Assembly (NCBI RefSeq): GCF_011064285.1
Contig: NZ_CP049331.1
Coordinates: forward strand, 1,798,001 to 1,862,000
From: Vibrio ziniensis
Lineage (GTDB): Bacteria; Pseudomonadota; Gammaproteobacteria; Enterobacterales; Vibrionaceae
Direction: 5' to 3'
Length of the DNA: 64,000 nt
Below the pieces are notes generated by a model. That model was not told where the DNA came from. It worked only from the letters and a program-made list of their open reading frames with translations, and made no database searches. Positions 55,862-64,000 of the stretch are shown here, in pieces (position 1 is the stretch's first letter; each line of letters opens with the position of its first letter). Made by a program: the position numbers and the translations under genes.

Positions 55862-56842
55862 ATGAATCTTTCATTGTTTGAAAAATTCTTAAATAAACTC
55901 AATCCCAATGAACGAGTAATTGTACAAGCCCACGATTTCCCAGATCACGATGCGATAGCATCCGCTTTTGCAATGGCTTATTTACTCCGTAAGCAAGGAT
56001 TCACTCCTTTTATTACCTACAATGGGTTTGTCGACAGAATATCACTACGTAACCTTATTGATTGGTTAGAAATACCTCTAATCGAACCAAGCAAATTAAA
56101 TCTGACTCCCAATGACAAAATTATTGTTGTCGACGGCTGTATCGGAGAAAAAAATGTAACCGACTTCCCTGGATTGGAAGTCGCAGTTATAGACCACCAT
56201 CAGGTTACAGCTCCCGACTTCGTATGGTATGCAGATATTCGTCCCGAATATGGTTCAACCGCGACTATATTGGTTGAGTACTTCAATTATTTCCAACTCG
56301 ATATACCGCAACGTATAGCAAGCGCTTTATTGGTCGGACTTACATTTGATACGGCCAACTTTACCAGAGCTGTCAGCCCTGCAGATATCAATGCATTGAT
56401 TCTCCTCCAATCTAGAGCAGAAATGGCACTGGTGAACAAAATATGCCGTAATCAACTCGAGCTAGAAGACCTGCCATTATTCGACTCATTGCTCGAATCC
56501 ATGCACAGAGAAGACAATTGTGTGTTTGCGATGTTACCTGAAGGTTGCCCTAAGAATATGTTAGGTGTCTTGGGCGATTTTCTACTTGGAGTCAATGAAG
56601 TTGATTTGGTTGTTCTTAGTACGAGAAACCATGAGAAAACATTCATTTCACTTCGTTCTGAGTGTAAACAAAATAATATGGCAAAAATAATCACTGAAGC
56701 TTTAAATCATACCGGCATAGGATTTGGTGGTGGTCATCCACATATGGCTGCAGGGATAATCAACCATAGCTATCAACTCGATGATGAGTTCCACTACATC
56801 TACGATTTAATTAAACCAAGACTTAAGCTAGCAGCAATGTGA
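55862..56842 (+). CDS. DHH/DHHA1 phosphoesterase (NrnA-like)
   Basis: A 326-residue phosphoesterase. The DHH domain shows the metal-binding patterns AHDFPDHDAIASAFA, VVDG and VIDHHQV. The DHHA1 domain ends with FGGGHPHMAAG, the substrate-binding motif. The layout resembles bacterial NrnA proteins (oligoribonuclease/pAp phosphatase) and cyclic-dinucleotide phosphodiesterases, but the DHD-type first motif and low similarity make the substrate uncertain. AGGAAA precedes ATG 55862. It stands alone between divergent and co-directional operons. Confidence 0.88.
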   Translation: MNLSLFEKFLNKLNPNERVIVQAHDFPDHDAIASAFAMAYLLRKQGFTPFITYNGFVDRISLRNLIDWLEIPLIEPSKLNLTPNDKIIVVDGCIGEKNVTDFPGLEVAVIDHHQVTAPDFVWYADIRPEYGSTATILVEYFNYFQLDIPQRIASALLVGLTFDTANFTRAVSPADINALILLQSRAEMALVNKICRNQLELEDLPLFDSLLESMHREDNCVFAMLPEGCPKNMLGVLGDFLLGVNEVDLVVLSTRNHEKTFISLRSECKQNNMAKIITEALNHTGIGFGGGHPHMAAGIINHSYQLDDEFHYIYDLIKPRLKLAAM

Positions 56843-56958
56843 TTTCACATTTATTTATAGCAATAATGTGCCCTAAAAAGGCTTTTCTGAACATAAACTT
56901 ATTGGGGCATTGACTTTAATCGGTTATTTTTAAATTCCGCTTTCCAACGGAGTTTGTT

Positions 56959-57903
56959 ATGAAATCAATTTGCGCTCTTTTGGCATTTATTCCATTAATC
57001 ATGTCCTGCTCACCAGATAATGGCGCACAAGCTCTTGGCACTTTGGAAAGAGACAGAGTCACTTTTTCTGCCACCAGCAATGAGATCATTAGACAGCTAC
57101 CAGTAAAGGAAGGGAGCCAGGTAAAAATCGGTGACGTTTTAGTGAAATTGGACACAACTAGTCAAGAGGCGGTACTGGCGCAAGCCATCGCTCAGCAGTC
57201 AAAAGCCAATGCTTACTTAACTAAACTAGCCAATGGCGAACGACCAGAAGACATCGCGGTTGCGCAAGCAAAAATCACTTTGGCAACCGCGAAGCTAACC
57301 GAGGCGAACAAAAACTATCGTCGTAAAGCGGAACTGGTGACCAAAAATCTAATTAGTGAGTCAGAAAAAGATACCGCGCTGTCAGCCAGAGATTCGGCAC
57401 GGGCTGAGTTAGATTCTGCCAAAGAAGAGTTTGCTAAACTGACGGCAGGTGCCCGTGTTGAAGACATTGAACAAGCAAAAGCGGAACTTGCTGCCGCCAT
57501 CGCTAACACAGCAGTTCAGCAACAGAAACTGAATGAGCTAACCATAGTAGCAACTCGTGACGGCGTATTAGACAACCTGCCCTATAATCTCGGTGAGCGC
57601 GTTTCTGTTGGTAGCATCGTTGCCGTTGTTCAAGCCAATAACTCACCTTATGCTCGTGTATACATCCCAGAGCCTTATCGAGTAAAACTCACCCAAGGAA
57701 CGACTCTGGCGGTACATATCGACGGCTTAGACCGAACCTACAAAGGCACTTTGCGTTGGATTGCTAACGATCCTTCGTTCACTCCCTATTATGCACTTAC
57801 AGAAAATGAACGTGCTCGCTTGATGTATCTGGCGGAAATTGATTTAGCTGAAGATGCTCAAAACCTACCGTCGGGCATTCCAGCTCAAGTTGATTTACCG
57901 TAG
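56959..57903 (+). CDS. HlyD-family periplasmic adaptor lipoprotein (YbhG-like)
   Basis: Periplasmic adaptor of 314 residues. The lipobox LIMSC places the lipid-modified cysteine at residue 17. Two lipoyl-like half-motifs flank a long helical hairpin (about 75-195), rich in Ala, Glu and Lys. It is the first gene of a three-gene ABC exporter of the YbhGFS type. The adaptor would link the inner-membrane ABC-2 exporter to an outer membrane channel such as TolC. GGAG precedes ATG 56959. Confidence 0.9.
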   Translation: MKSICALLAFIPLIMSCSPDNGAQALGTLERDRVTFSATSNEIIRQLPVKEGSQVKIGDVLVKLDTTSQEAVLAQAIAQQSKANAYLTKLANGERPEDIAVAQAKITLATAKLTEANKNYRRKAELVTKNLISESEKDTALSARDSARAELDSAKEEFAKLTAGARVEDIEQAKAELAAAIANTAVQQQKLNELTIVATRDGVLDNLPYNLGERVSVGSIVAVVQANNSPYARVYIPEPYRVKLTQGTTLAVHIDGLDRTYKGTLRWIANDPSFTPYYALTENERARLMYLAEIDLAEDAQNLPSGIPAQVDLP

Positions 57904-57911
57904 GTGCCGTA

Positions 57912-58838
57912 ATGACAGAATACGCGATACAGGCAAATGAAGTCGTTAAAAGATTTGGCGACTTCACCGCGATTGAGGGTATCAATTTAAATGTTCCGAA
58001 AGGCAGCATTTATGGTTTTCTGGGTCCCAATGGTTGCGGTAAATCAACCACTATTCGAGTGCTTACGGGTTTGCTAAGCCCTACTTCGGGTTCGGTCAAT
58101 GTTCTGGGCTTAGAGATACCGAGACAATCTGAGCTGCTACGTCTCAAGATCGGTTACATGACCCAGAAGTTTTCTCTTTATGACGAACTCACCGTTGAAG
58201 AAAACTTGCAGTTCATGGGACAAATCTTTGGCATGAACCGTCAAGTACTAGCTCAGAGAACCAATGAACAGTTGATGACTTATGGACTAGACAAGCGCAG
58301 AAAGCAGCGTGTGTCGAGCATGAGTGGAGGTCAGAAGCAGCGTCTAGCTTTAGCTGCCGCCACTATGCACAATCCAGAACTGCTGTTTCTTGATGAGCCA
58401 ACCTCAGCGGTTGATCCAGAAAATCGTCGCGAGTTTTGGGAGCAACTCTTTGATCTTTCCTCTCAGGGAACCACCATTCTTGTCACCACCCACTACATGG
58501 ACGAAGCAGAACGTTGCCACAGACTCGCCATTATGGAAGCGGGTGAAATTCGTGCTGACGACGAACCAGAAAAGCTCATGCAACACATGGGTGTAAATGT
58601 GGTGGAAGTGAAAGCGACAAATCTTCGTAAACTCAAAGAAACGTTAATCATTCGTCCAGAAATTCGCTCAGCGGCACAAGTAGGTGTGCGTCTGCGAGTC
58701 TTGATTAACAAAGAAATCAAAAATCCGATCGAATGGCTAAAAACCATTGAACCTAGCTTACAAAATGCAGAACTGGTGGTTGCACGCCCAAGTCTTGAAG
58801 ATGTGTTTGTCACCGTGACAGGGAAAGGACGCCAATGA
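57912..58838 (+). CDS. ABC-2 exporter ATP-binding protein (YbhF-like)
   Basis: A 308-residue ATPase with Walker A GPNGCGKST, signature MSGGQKQRLALAAA and Walker B LLFLDEPTSAVDPE. It belongs to the ABC-2 exporter branch, with the helical C-terminal tail typical of this group. AGGTG precedes ATG 57912, 9 bases after the adaptor gene. The stop overlaps the permease start by four bases. Confidence 0.94.
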   Translation: MTEYAIQANEVVKRFGDFTAIEGINLNVPKGSIYGFLGPNGCGKSTTIRVLTGLLSPTSGSVNVLGLEIPRQSELLRLKIGYMTQKFSLYDELTVEENLQFMGQIFGMNRQVLAQRTNEQLMTYGLDKRRKQRVSSMSGGQKQRLALAAATMHNPELLFLDEPTSAVDPENRREFWEQLFDLSSQGTTILVTTHYMDEAERCHRLAIMEAGEIRADDEPEKLMQHMGVNVVEVKATNLRKLKETLIIRPEIRSAAQVGVRLRVLINKEIKNPIEWLKTIEPSLQNAELVVARPSLEDVFVTVTGKGRQ

Positions 58839-59932
58839 ATAGCCTATTTCGGATGAAAGCAGTGATGATTAAAGAGCTTCGTCAACTGTCACGTGACCGC
58901 ATCACATTTGGCATGGTAGTCATGATACCGCTTATCCAATTGCTGTTATTTGGTTTCGCTATCAATACCGATGTGCGTAATATCCCTGTGGCTGTAGTTG
59001 ATCAAAGCCAAAGTGCCTTTGGTCGTTTACTCACGGAGTCAGTCAAAGTCACGCAAGTTGTCACCGTTACGGAGAAATACGCCACAGCTAAACAGGCAGA
59101 GCAAGCCATACAGCAAGGCAATGTTCGTGCAGCACTTATCCTACCTAAAGATTTGCTGCAACGGTTACAAGAAGGTCGAGAACTCGGTCAATGGTTGGTC
59201 GATGGTTCAGACACCATTATCGCAGGTTCTATCATGGGGTTGAAAGCCATGCCTCTCACAGACTTTGACTTCAAGATAAAGCCAGCAAGCACACCCACGT
59301 TTGAAATAACTCTGCTTTATAACCCTAGTCGACGTTCAGCAGTCAATATAGTACCCGGTCTTTTAGGCGTGATACTGACGATGACGATGATACTTTTTAC
59401 TAGCGCAGCGATTGTGAGAGAGCGAGAACGAGGTAACCTAGAGCTGTTGATCACAACCCCCGTACATCCTATAGAACTGATGGTGGCTAAAATCGTCCCA
59501 TATATTTTTGTGGGCTTGATTCAGGTATTTATCATACTGGGCTTAGGATATTATATTTTCGGTGTTCCGATTAACGGTGATATCAGCCAGATTTTATTTG
59601 GCACTTTGCTATTCATATCCGCTAGCTTAACGCTCGGTCTTATGATTTCAACATTAGCGAACACACAGCTGCAAGCAATGCAGATGACGGTGTTTATACT
59701 GCTCCCTTCTATTCTACTTTCCGGGTTCATATTTCCTTATGAAGGCATGCCGCTCGCAGCCCAGTGGATAGCTGAAGTTCTACCAGCGACGCATTTCATG
59801 AGGTTGATCAGAGGTATCGTACTTAGAGGCGCTGATTTGGTAGATTTGTGGAAAGATACTGCATGGCTGGCTGGATTTACACTTCTTGGTTTAATAGTTG
59901 CCTCACTGAGATTCAAAAAATCCTTGGATTAA
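58835..59932 (+). CDS. ABC-2 type exporter permease (YbhS/YbhR-like)
   Basis: A 365-residue permease. One N-terminal membrane helix, a periplasmic domain of about 140 residues and five C-terminal helices give the ABC-2 layout. The motif TSAAIVRERERGNLELLITTPVHPIEL is the family hallmark. Only one permease gene is present, so a homodimer is likely; E. coli uses a YbhS-YbhR heterodimer. The substrate may be a drug or cation, which is inference. Confidence 0.92.
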   Translation: MNSLFRMKAVMIKELRQLSRDRITFGMVVMIPLIQLLLFGFAINTDVRNIPVAVVDQSQSAFGRLLTESVKVTQVVTVTEKYATAKQAEQAIQQGNVRAALILPKDLLQRLQEGRELGQWLVDGSDTIIAGSIMGLKAMPLTDFDFKIKPASTPTFEITLLYNPSRRSAVNIVPGLLGVILTMTMILFTSAAIVRERERGNLELLITTPVHPIELMVAKIVPYIFVGLIQVFIILGLGYYIFGVPINGDISQILFGTLLFISASLTLGLMISTLANTQLQAMQMTVFILLPSILLSGFIFPYEGMPLAAQWIAEVLPATHFMRLIRGIVLRGADLVDLWKDTAWLAGFTLLGLIVASLRFKKSLD

Positions 59933-60108
59933 GACGACTAAAACTACGTTGAGAATCTGTCGCAACTCATTATTGAATGATGCTTTCACCGCATCTCAAA
60001 CAACTTTGTGAACAGTTACGCATTAGGAAAAATATGGCACAAACCACATTGACTAAAAAATGAGCAGATCCTAACTTTTTAGTGGTCACATCGTTTAAGG
60101 AGGTCAAA
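59933..60108. other. Short non-coding region with inverted repeat
   Basis: ACTAAAAA (60052-60059) and TTTTTAGT (60076-60083) form an 8-base inverted repeat 25 bases before the small gene. It could end the exporter transcript or be an operator for the small gene. Confidence 0.35.
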
Positions 60109-60336
60109 ATGAAACGCGCGAGTAATGGCTATCGTTTGCAACTCATCAAAGAAGTTGCTATTAGAACACAAGCATCTAACGCCGACCCAACTGACCCTAT
60201 GGCTTGCCATATACGAGCGATCATGTCCGAACAGCATAATTCTGAACCATTTAGAGAGATAAATAGCAAATTCAACGGCTTACACTTTGATGCCCATGCT
60301 GGTGGTTGGGTAAGTGATCGTTGGTCTTTAAAGTAA
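60109..60336 (+). CDS. Small hypothetical protein
   Basis: A 75-residue soluble protein. A near-perfect Shine-Dalgarno (AAGGAGG, about 6 bases before ATG 60109) supports translation; the frame upstream to 60082 is not needed. It contains SNADPTDPMACHIRAIM and ends GGWVSDRWSLK. I recognise no family. Confidence 0.6.
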   Translation: MKRASNGYRLQLIKEVAIRTQASNADPTDPMACHIRAIMSEQHNSEPFREINSKFNGLHFDAHAGGWVSDRWSLK

Positions 60337-60405
60337 GCTCCGCTTGAGAGCACATCGTAATAAAGCTGCTTGCAATTACTGATTAGTTAAGAGTTATTGA
60401 TTGCT

Positions 60406-60654
60406 TCAAAACAATGATTGTTGTGGGCTTTCAGATGCGGAAGCCCCTTCGTTAGAAGTCTTAGATTGTGCTATTTTTCTGCGGTAACGTTGACGACATA
60501 ATTTGATAACATGAATTTGCTGCGCAGGCGTCATCTCTAGCCAGCCAAAACGTTCTTCACGTTTACGCATACACCCTCGACAATATCCTTTATCATCCAT
60601 TGAGCAGACACCAATACAAGGGCTGGGCACAGTAAAAAATTCAAGCTGTTCCAT
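60406..60654 (-). CDS. DUF1289 family protein
   Basis: An 82-residue protein from ATG 60654 (GAAGGAAG upstream). The N-terminal third contains the DUF1289 metal-binding motif SPCIGVCSMDDKGYCRGCMR, followed by a helix ending MTPAQQ. The basic and Ser-rich tail is variable. Function is unknown; the family probably binds zinc or an iron-sulphur cluster. Confidence 0.88.
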   Translation of the reverse strand: MEQLEFFTVPSPCIGVCSMDDKGYCRGCMRKREERFGWLEMTPAQQIHVIKLCRQRYRRKIAQSKTSNEGASASESPQQSLF

Positions 60655-60837
60655 TATTCTTCCTTCTGTCTGGTGATTAGGCATCGAGACGAATTTTAGC
60701 GGCAGCATCGTCTCTTTAGAATGTTGATTAACTGTTATAAGTATAGAAAAGACAAGTTTCAATTAACAATTTCGCATCGATCTGAGTGTTTCAGTATCTC
60801 TCGTTAGCGTTTAACGACTTACTCTGCATCAAATACC

Positions 60838-60867
60838 AAAATAAAGTGATATTGATCACTTTATTTT
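60838..60867. promoter_or_regulatory. CRP-like site in the ribose operon promoter region
   Basis: AAAATAAAGTGAT (60838-60850) and ATCACTTTATTTT (60855-60867) form a 13-base perfect inverted repeat around a 4-base centre. Its core GTGA-N6-TCAC matches the CRP consensus half-sites. Control by CRP is expected for a sugar operon. Confidence 0.6.
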
Positions 60868-60948
60868 TGGTCTATTTATCTATTTCATCGATCCTTGTCA
60901 CAAGGAAAATTTCTCGTGCTATTCAATTAAAATCGAATCGCCTAGCAT

Positions 60949-60968
60949 TCATCGAAACGTTTCGATGA
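60949..60968. promoter_or_regulatory. RbsR/LacI-family operator
   Basis: A perfect 20-base palindrome with core CGAAACGTTTCG. It matches the RbsR-type LacI-family operator and lies 76 bases before rbsD. Confidence 0.8.
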
Positions 60969-61043
60969 GCTGTTTTTTACCGTTACTGCGATAAAAACAC
61001 TTTGTTCCAAAGACTAAACATTTGCGAAGACAAAGGTAAAACA

Positions 61044-61463
61044 ATGAAAAAAAGCGCCCTACTGAACTCAGAACTTTCTTATTTGACTGCAACTCTTGGC
61101 CATACCGATGAGATCACTATTTGTGATGCAGGCTTACCTATTCCTGAAGAAACCCTTCGCATTGATCTAGCGTTGACTCACGGAATCCCAAGCTTTCTGG
61201 ACACAGTTCGCGTGATTCTTTCTGAATCTCAAATCGAAGGTGTGGTGATGGCAAGTGAGCTCGCCCAAGTAAGCCCTGAACTTCATGCAGCTTTGCTTCA
61301 AGAATTTAAAGATGAAGAGATTCGTTGCGGTAAGAGCATCGAGATTACCTACGTATCACATGAAGAATTCAAAGTGCGCACACAAGATAGCCGCGCTGTT
61401 ATCAGAACCGGTGAATGCACACCTTACGCAAACGTCATTTTCCAAGCTGGTGTGGTTTTTTAA
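61044..61463 (+). CDS. rbsD: D-ribose pyranase
   Basis: A 139-residue enzyme that interconverts ribose pyranose and furanose forms, the first step after uptake. The start is ATG 61044 with AAAGG upstream, giving the family N-terminus MKKSALLNSELSYLTATLGH; the frame to 61002 is not supported. The His-containing motif LTHGIPSF and the C-terminal TGECTPYANVI fit RbsD. First gene of rbsDAC(B...), behind RbsR and CRP-like sites. Confidence 0.95.
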   Translation: MKKSALLNSELSYLTATLGHTDEITICDAGLPIPEETLRIDLALTHGIPSFLDTVRVILSESQIEGVVMASELAQVSPELHAALLQEFKDEEIRCGKSIEITYVSHEEFKVRTQDSRAVIRTGECTPYANVIFQAGVVF

Positions 61464-61496
61464 TTCCATCCCCCACTCGAAGATTGAGGAATGAGT

Positions 61497-63002
61497 ATGA
61501 CTCAACCAATTTTAGCGCTAAGCAATATCGACAAATCCTTTCCAGGGGTTAAAGCGCTCGACCAAGCAGGACTGCGTGTATATCCCGGTCGTGTAATGGC
61601 ATTGATGGGTGAAAATGGCGCAGGCAAATCAACCCTGATGAAAGTACTAACTGGCATCTACACCAAAGATGCTGGTGACATTCAATATCAAGGTCAAACA
61701 GCGGCTTTCAAAGGTCCAAGAGATTCGCAACAAGCAGGTATCAGTATTATTCACCAAGAATTAAACCTGATCCCTGAACTGACAATTGCTGAGAACATCT
61801 TTCTTGGTCGCGAAAAAACCAGTTCTATGGGACGTATCCTTTGGAATGAGATGTATCAAGAAGCAGACAAACTTCTTGCTCGTTTGAATGTGAAATATAG
61901 CTCTAAAGCTCTGCTCGCCACTCTAAGTCTAGGCGAGCAACAGATGGTAGAAATTGCTAAAGCTTTATCGTTTGAATCCAAAGTCATCATCATGGATGAA
62001 CCGACCGATGCTTTGACCGATACAGAAACCGAATCACTGTTCAAAGTGATTAATGAACTGCGTGATCAAGGCTGTGGCATTGTCTATATCTCTCACCGTT
62101 TAAAAGAGATTTTTGAAATCTGTGATGACGTCACGGTACTCCGTGATGGCAAATTCATCGGCGAATGCCCAGTTGCAGACATCAATGAAGATGGTCTGAT
62201 TGAAATGATGGTAGGTCGCAAGTTAAATGAGCAATATCCACGTGTCGAAGTTCAACACGGTAATACATGTCTAGAAGTGATTGGCTTAACCGGTTCAGGT
62301 GTTCACGACGTAAGTTTTACGCTTAAAAAAGGCGAAATACTTGGCATTTCAGGCTTGATGGGCGCAGGTCGTACCGAGTTAATGAAAGTGATCTACGGTG
62401 CTCTGCCTTCAGAACGCGGAGTCATTAATCTCGACGGTCGCACTATCAACCCTGTGAGTCCTCAAGACGGATTAATCAACGGTATTGCGTACATTTCCGA
62501 AGACCGTAAAGGTGACGGCCTAGTCCTAGGTCTTTCTGTGAAAGAAAACATGTCATTGTGCGCTTTGGATAAGCTTTCAAAAGGCATCCAACTGCAACAT
62601 GGCGACGAAGCTATCGCTGTGGAAGACTTTATCCAGTTATTCAATATCAAAACTCCATCAAGAGACCAGATCATCGGCAACTTGTCTGGTGGTAACCAGC
62701 AGAAAGTTGCTATCGCGAAAGGTCTGATGACCAAGCCAAAAGTATTGATCCTTGATGAACCTACCCGCGGTGTCGATGTGGGTGCGAAAAAAGAAATCTA
62801 TCAGCTCATCAACAAGTTCAAAGCTGAGGGAATGAGCATCATCTTAGTCTCTTCTGAAATGCCAGAAGTGTTGGGTATGAGCGATCGCATTTTAGTAATG
62901 CATGAAGGTCGAATCAGTGGCGAGTTTTCTGCTAAAGACGCCAACCAAGAAAATCTATTAGCGTGTGCCGTTGGTAAAACAGTGAACGAGGAAGCAGCAT
63001 GA
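61497..63002 (+). CDS. rbsA: Ribose ABC transporter ATP-binding protein
   Basis: A 501-residue tandem ATPase for ribose import, the same length as E. coli RbsA. The N-terminal domain has Walker [10 protein letters not shown], signature [15 protein letters not shown] and Walker [14 protein letters not shown]. The C-terminal domain keeps signature [15 protein letters not shown] and [12 protein letters not shown], but its Walker A region ([11 protein letters not shown]) is the usual modified form. ATG 61497 is preferred over 61491 because GAGG lies about 7 bases upstream. It overlaps rbsC by four bases. Confidence 0.96.
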   Translation: MTQPILALSNIDKSFPGVKALDQAGLRVYPGRVMALMGENGAGKSTLMKVLTGIYTKDAGDIQYQGQTAAFKGPRDSQQAGISIIHQELNLIPELTIAENIFLGREKTSSMGRILWNEMYQEADKLLARLNVKYSSKALLATLSLGEQQMVEIAKALSFESKVIIMDEPTDALTDTETESLFKVINELRDQGCGIVYISHRLKEIFEICDDVTVLRDGKFIGECPVADINEDGLIEMMVGRKLNEQYPRVEVQHGNTCLEVIGLTGSGVHDVSFTLKKGEILGISGLMGAGRTELMKVIYGALPSERGVINLDGRTINPVSPQDGLINGIAYISEDRKGDGLVLGLSVKENMSLCALDKLSKGIQLQHGDEAIAVEDFIQLFNIKTPSRDQIIGNLSGGNQQKVAIAKGLMTKPKVLILDEPTRGVDVGAKKEIYQLINKFKAEGMSIILVSSEMPEVLGMSDRILVMHEGRISGEFSAKDANQENLLACAVGKTVNEEAA

Positions 63003-63982
63003 GTACTAATACTATGAATAAAACAAATTCTGTCAGCGAAAAGAAACTGCTGAGCAAAGAGTGGCTGATCGAACAGAAATCACTCGTAGCTCTATTAGTT
63101 CTGATCGTTATCGTTTCTTTTTTAAATCCGAACTTCTTCACTATTGATAACCTGTTGAACATTCTTCGTCAGACGTCAGTAAATGCAATCATCGCAGTAG
63201 GTATGACACTAGTTATCCTCACGGGTGGCATCGATTTGAGTGTAGGTTCTGTGCTTGCGCTTTGTGGTGCATTTGCAGCAAGCCTGATTGCTATTGAAGT
63301 TCCAGTTTTGATTGCTGTGCCCACTGCACTTCTTACTGGTGCGGCATTAGGTGCCATCAGCGGTTTCATTATCGCTAAGGGTAAAGTCCAAGCGTTTATC
63401 GCGACACTAGTAACAATGACATTGCTACGCGGTGTCACCATGGTTTACACCGATGGTCGTCCAATTTCTACTGGCTTTACGGACACTGCTGATGCATTTG
63501 CATGGTTCGGTACAGGCTACATGCTCGGTGTTCCAGTACCAGTATGGTTGATGGCTATCGTATTTGCTGCTGTTTGGTATCTACTGAACCACACCCGCTT
63601 TGGTCGCTATGTTTATGCTTCAGGCGGTAACGAATCTGCTACTCGCCTCTCTGGTATCAATGTAGACAAAGTAAAAGTTGGCGTTTACTCAATCTGTGGT
63701 CTTCTTGCGGCTCTAGCAGGCATCATCGTGACGTCACGTCTATCGTCTGCTCAACCAACCGCAGGTATGGGTTATGAGTTAGATGCTATTGCTGCGGTTG
63801 TATTGGGCGGCACTAGTCTACTCGGTGGTCGAGGTAAGATTATGGGCACGCTAATTGGTGCTTTAATTATCGGTTTCCTGAACAACGCACTGAACCTACT
63901 TGATGTTTCTTCTTACTACCAAATGATTGCAAAAGCAGTAGTGATTCTGCTTGCAGTACTTGTAGACAATAAAAACAAATAA
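62999..63982 (+). CDS. rbsC: Ribose ABC transporter permease
   Basis: A 327-residue inner-membrane permease with about ten helices. ATG 62999 overlaps the rbsA stop (ATGA). The family motifs [18 protein letters not shown] and [27 protein letters not shown] are visible. The next gene, expected to be the binding protein rbsB, lies beyond the window end. Confidence 0.96.
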   Translation: MSTNTMNKTNSVSEKKLLSKEWLIEQKSLVALLVLIVIVSFLNPNFFTIDNLLNILRQTSVNAIIAVGMTLVILTGGIDLSVGSVLALCGAFAASLIAIEVPVLIAVPTALLTGAALGAISGFIIAKGKVQAFIATLVTMTLLRGVTMVYTDGRPISTGFTDTADAFAWFGTGYMLGVPVPVWLMAIVFAAVWYLLNHTRFGRYVYASGGNESATRLSGINVDKVKVGVYSICGLLAALAGIIVTSRLSSAQPTAGMGYELDAIAAVVLGGTSLLGGRGKIMGTLIGALIIGFLNNALNLLDVSSYYQMIAKAVVILLAVLVDNKNK

Positions 63983-64000
63983 TTCGTGAAACAACAGACC

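Noticed and set aside
60786..60968. 60-residue frame over the rbs promoter region
   Set aside because: It spans the CRP-like and RbsR-like sites and has no Shine-Dalgarno.

Overview
The window is a stretch of chromosome from a gammaproteobacterium, almost certainly a Vibrio. The evidence is the norspermidine gene set (a fused dat-ddc gene, carboxynorspermidine dehydrogenase and nspC), a short 92-residue L25, the nrdA-nrdB-ferredoxin order, the rsuA-radD pair, DUF3943 and DUF2913 proteins, and moderate G+C. The species cannot be named from the sequence alone. No tRNA, rRNA, CRISPR array, insertion sequence or prophage was seen.

Layout. 1-4.3 kb: class Ia ribonucleotide reductase (nrdA, nrdB, yfaE-type ferredoxin) behind a promoter region with a DnaA box and an inverted pair of NrdR-like boxes. 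4.3-7.9 kb: a small hypothetical, a CinA-like protein, a DUF3943 protein and a GcvR-like ACT protein. 8-13.9 kb (minus strand): the norspermidine operon, preceded by a long, highly structured untranslated region. 14.1-16.1 kb: a TolC-like and an OmpA-like outer-membrane pair. 16.2-23.3 kb (minus): NhaA, an AttH/FtsX/LolD-like ABC cluster and a MATE exporter. 23.4-32.6 kb: an SDR-DUF2867 protein, DUF2913, a Bcr/CflA exporter, rsuA, a RadD-like helicase, a PepSY/response-regulator/histidine-kinase operon and rplY with a structured leader. 33.7-43.0 kb: a five-gene operon of circularly permuted ATP-grasp, alpha-E and transglutaminase-like proteins, the least understood multi-gene system here. 43.1-46.2 kb: a CowN-like protein, a chemoreceptor and an unknown membrane protein. 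46.5-50.3 kb: a lipoprotein polysaccharide lyase (PL8) and a TetR regulator around a very A+T-rich gap. 50.4-55.5 kb (minus): a polar amino acid ABC importer whose ATPase is fused to an AruH-like aminotransferase, plus an EamA exporter. 55.9-60.7 kb: a DHH phosphoesterase, a YbhG/F/S-type ABC exporter and two small proteins. 60.8-64 kb: the start of the ribose operon (rbsD, rbsA, rbsC) with CRP-like and RbsR-like sites, cut by the window end before the expected rbsB.

How the genes work together. NrdA, NrdB and the ferredoxin make and maintain the dNTP supply. Dat-Ddc makes diaminopropane from aspartate semialdehyde; CANSDH and NspC convert it to norspermidine, a biofilm-linked polyamine. In the 33.7-43 kb operon two ligase-like ATP-grasp proteins, two alpha-E units and two transglutaminase/protease-fold proteins are translationally coupled, which suggests one pathway that builds and trims an amide- or peptide-linked product; the substrate is unknown. 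In the 50-55 kb operon the physical fusion of importer ATPase and aminotransferase suggests uptake and first-step transamination of one amino acid, perhaps arginine-like. Start codons were moved from the longest ORF to internal starts wherever the Shine-Dalgarno sequence, signal peptide or family length supported it; this is noted in each entry.
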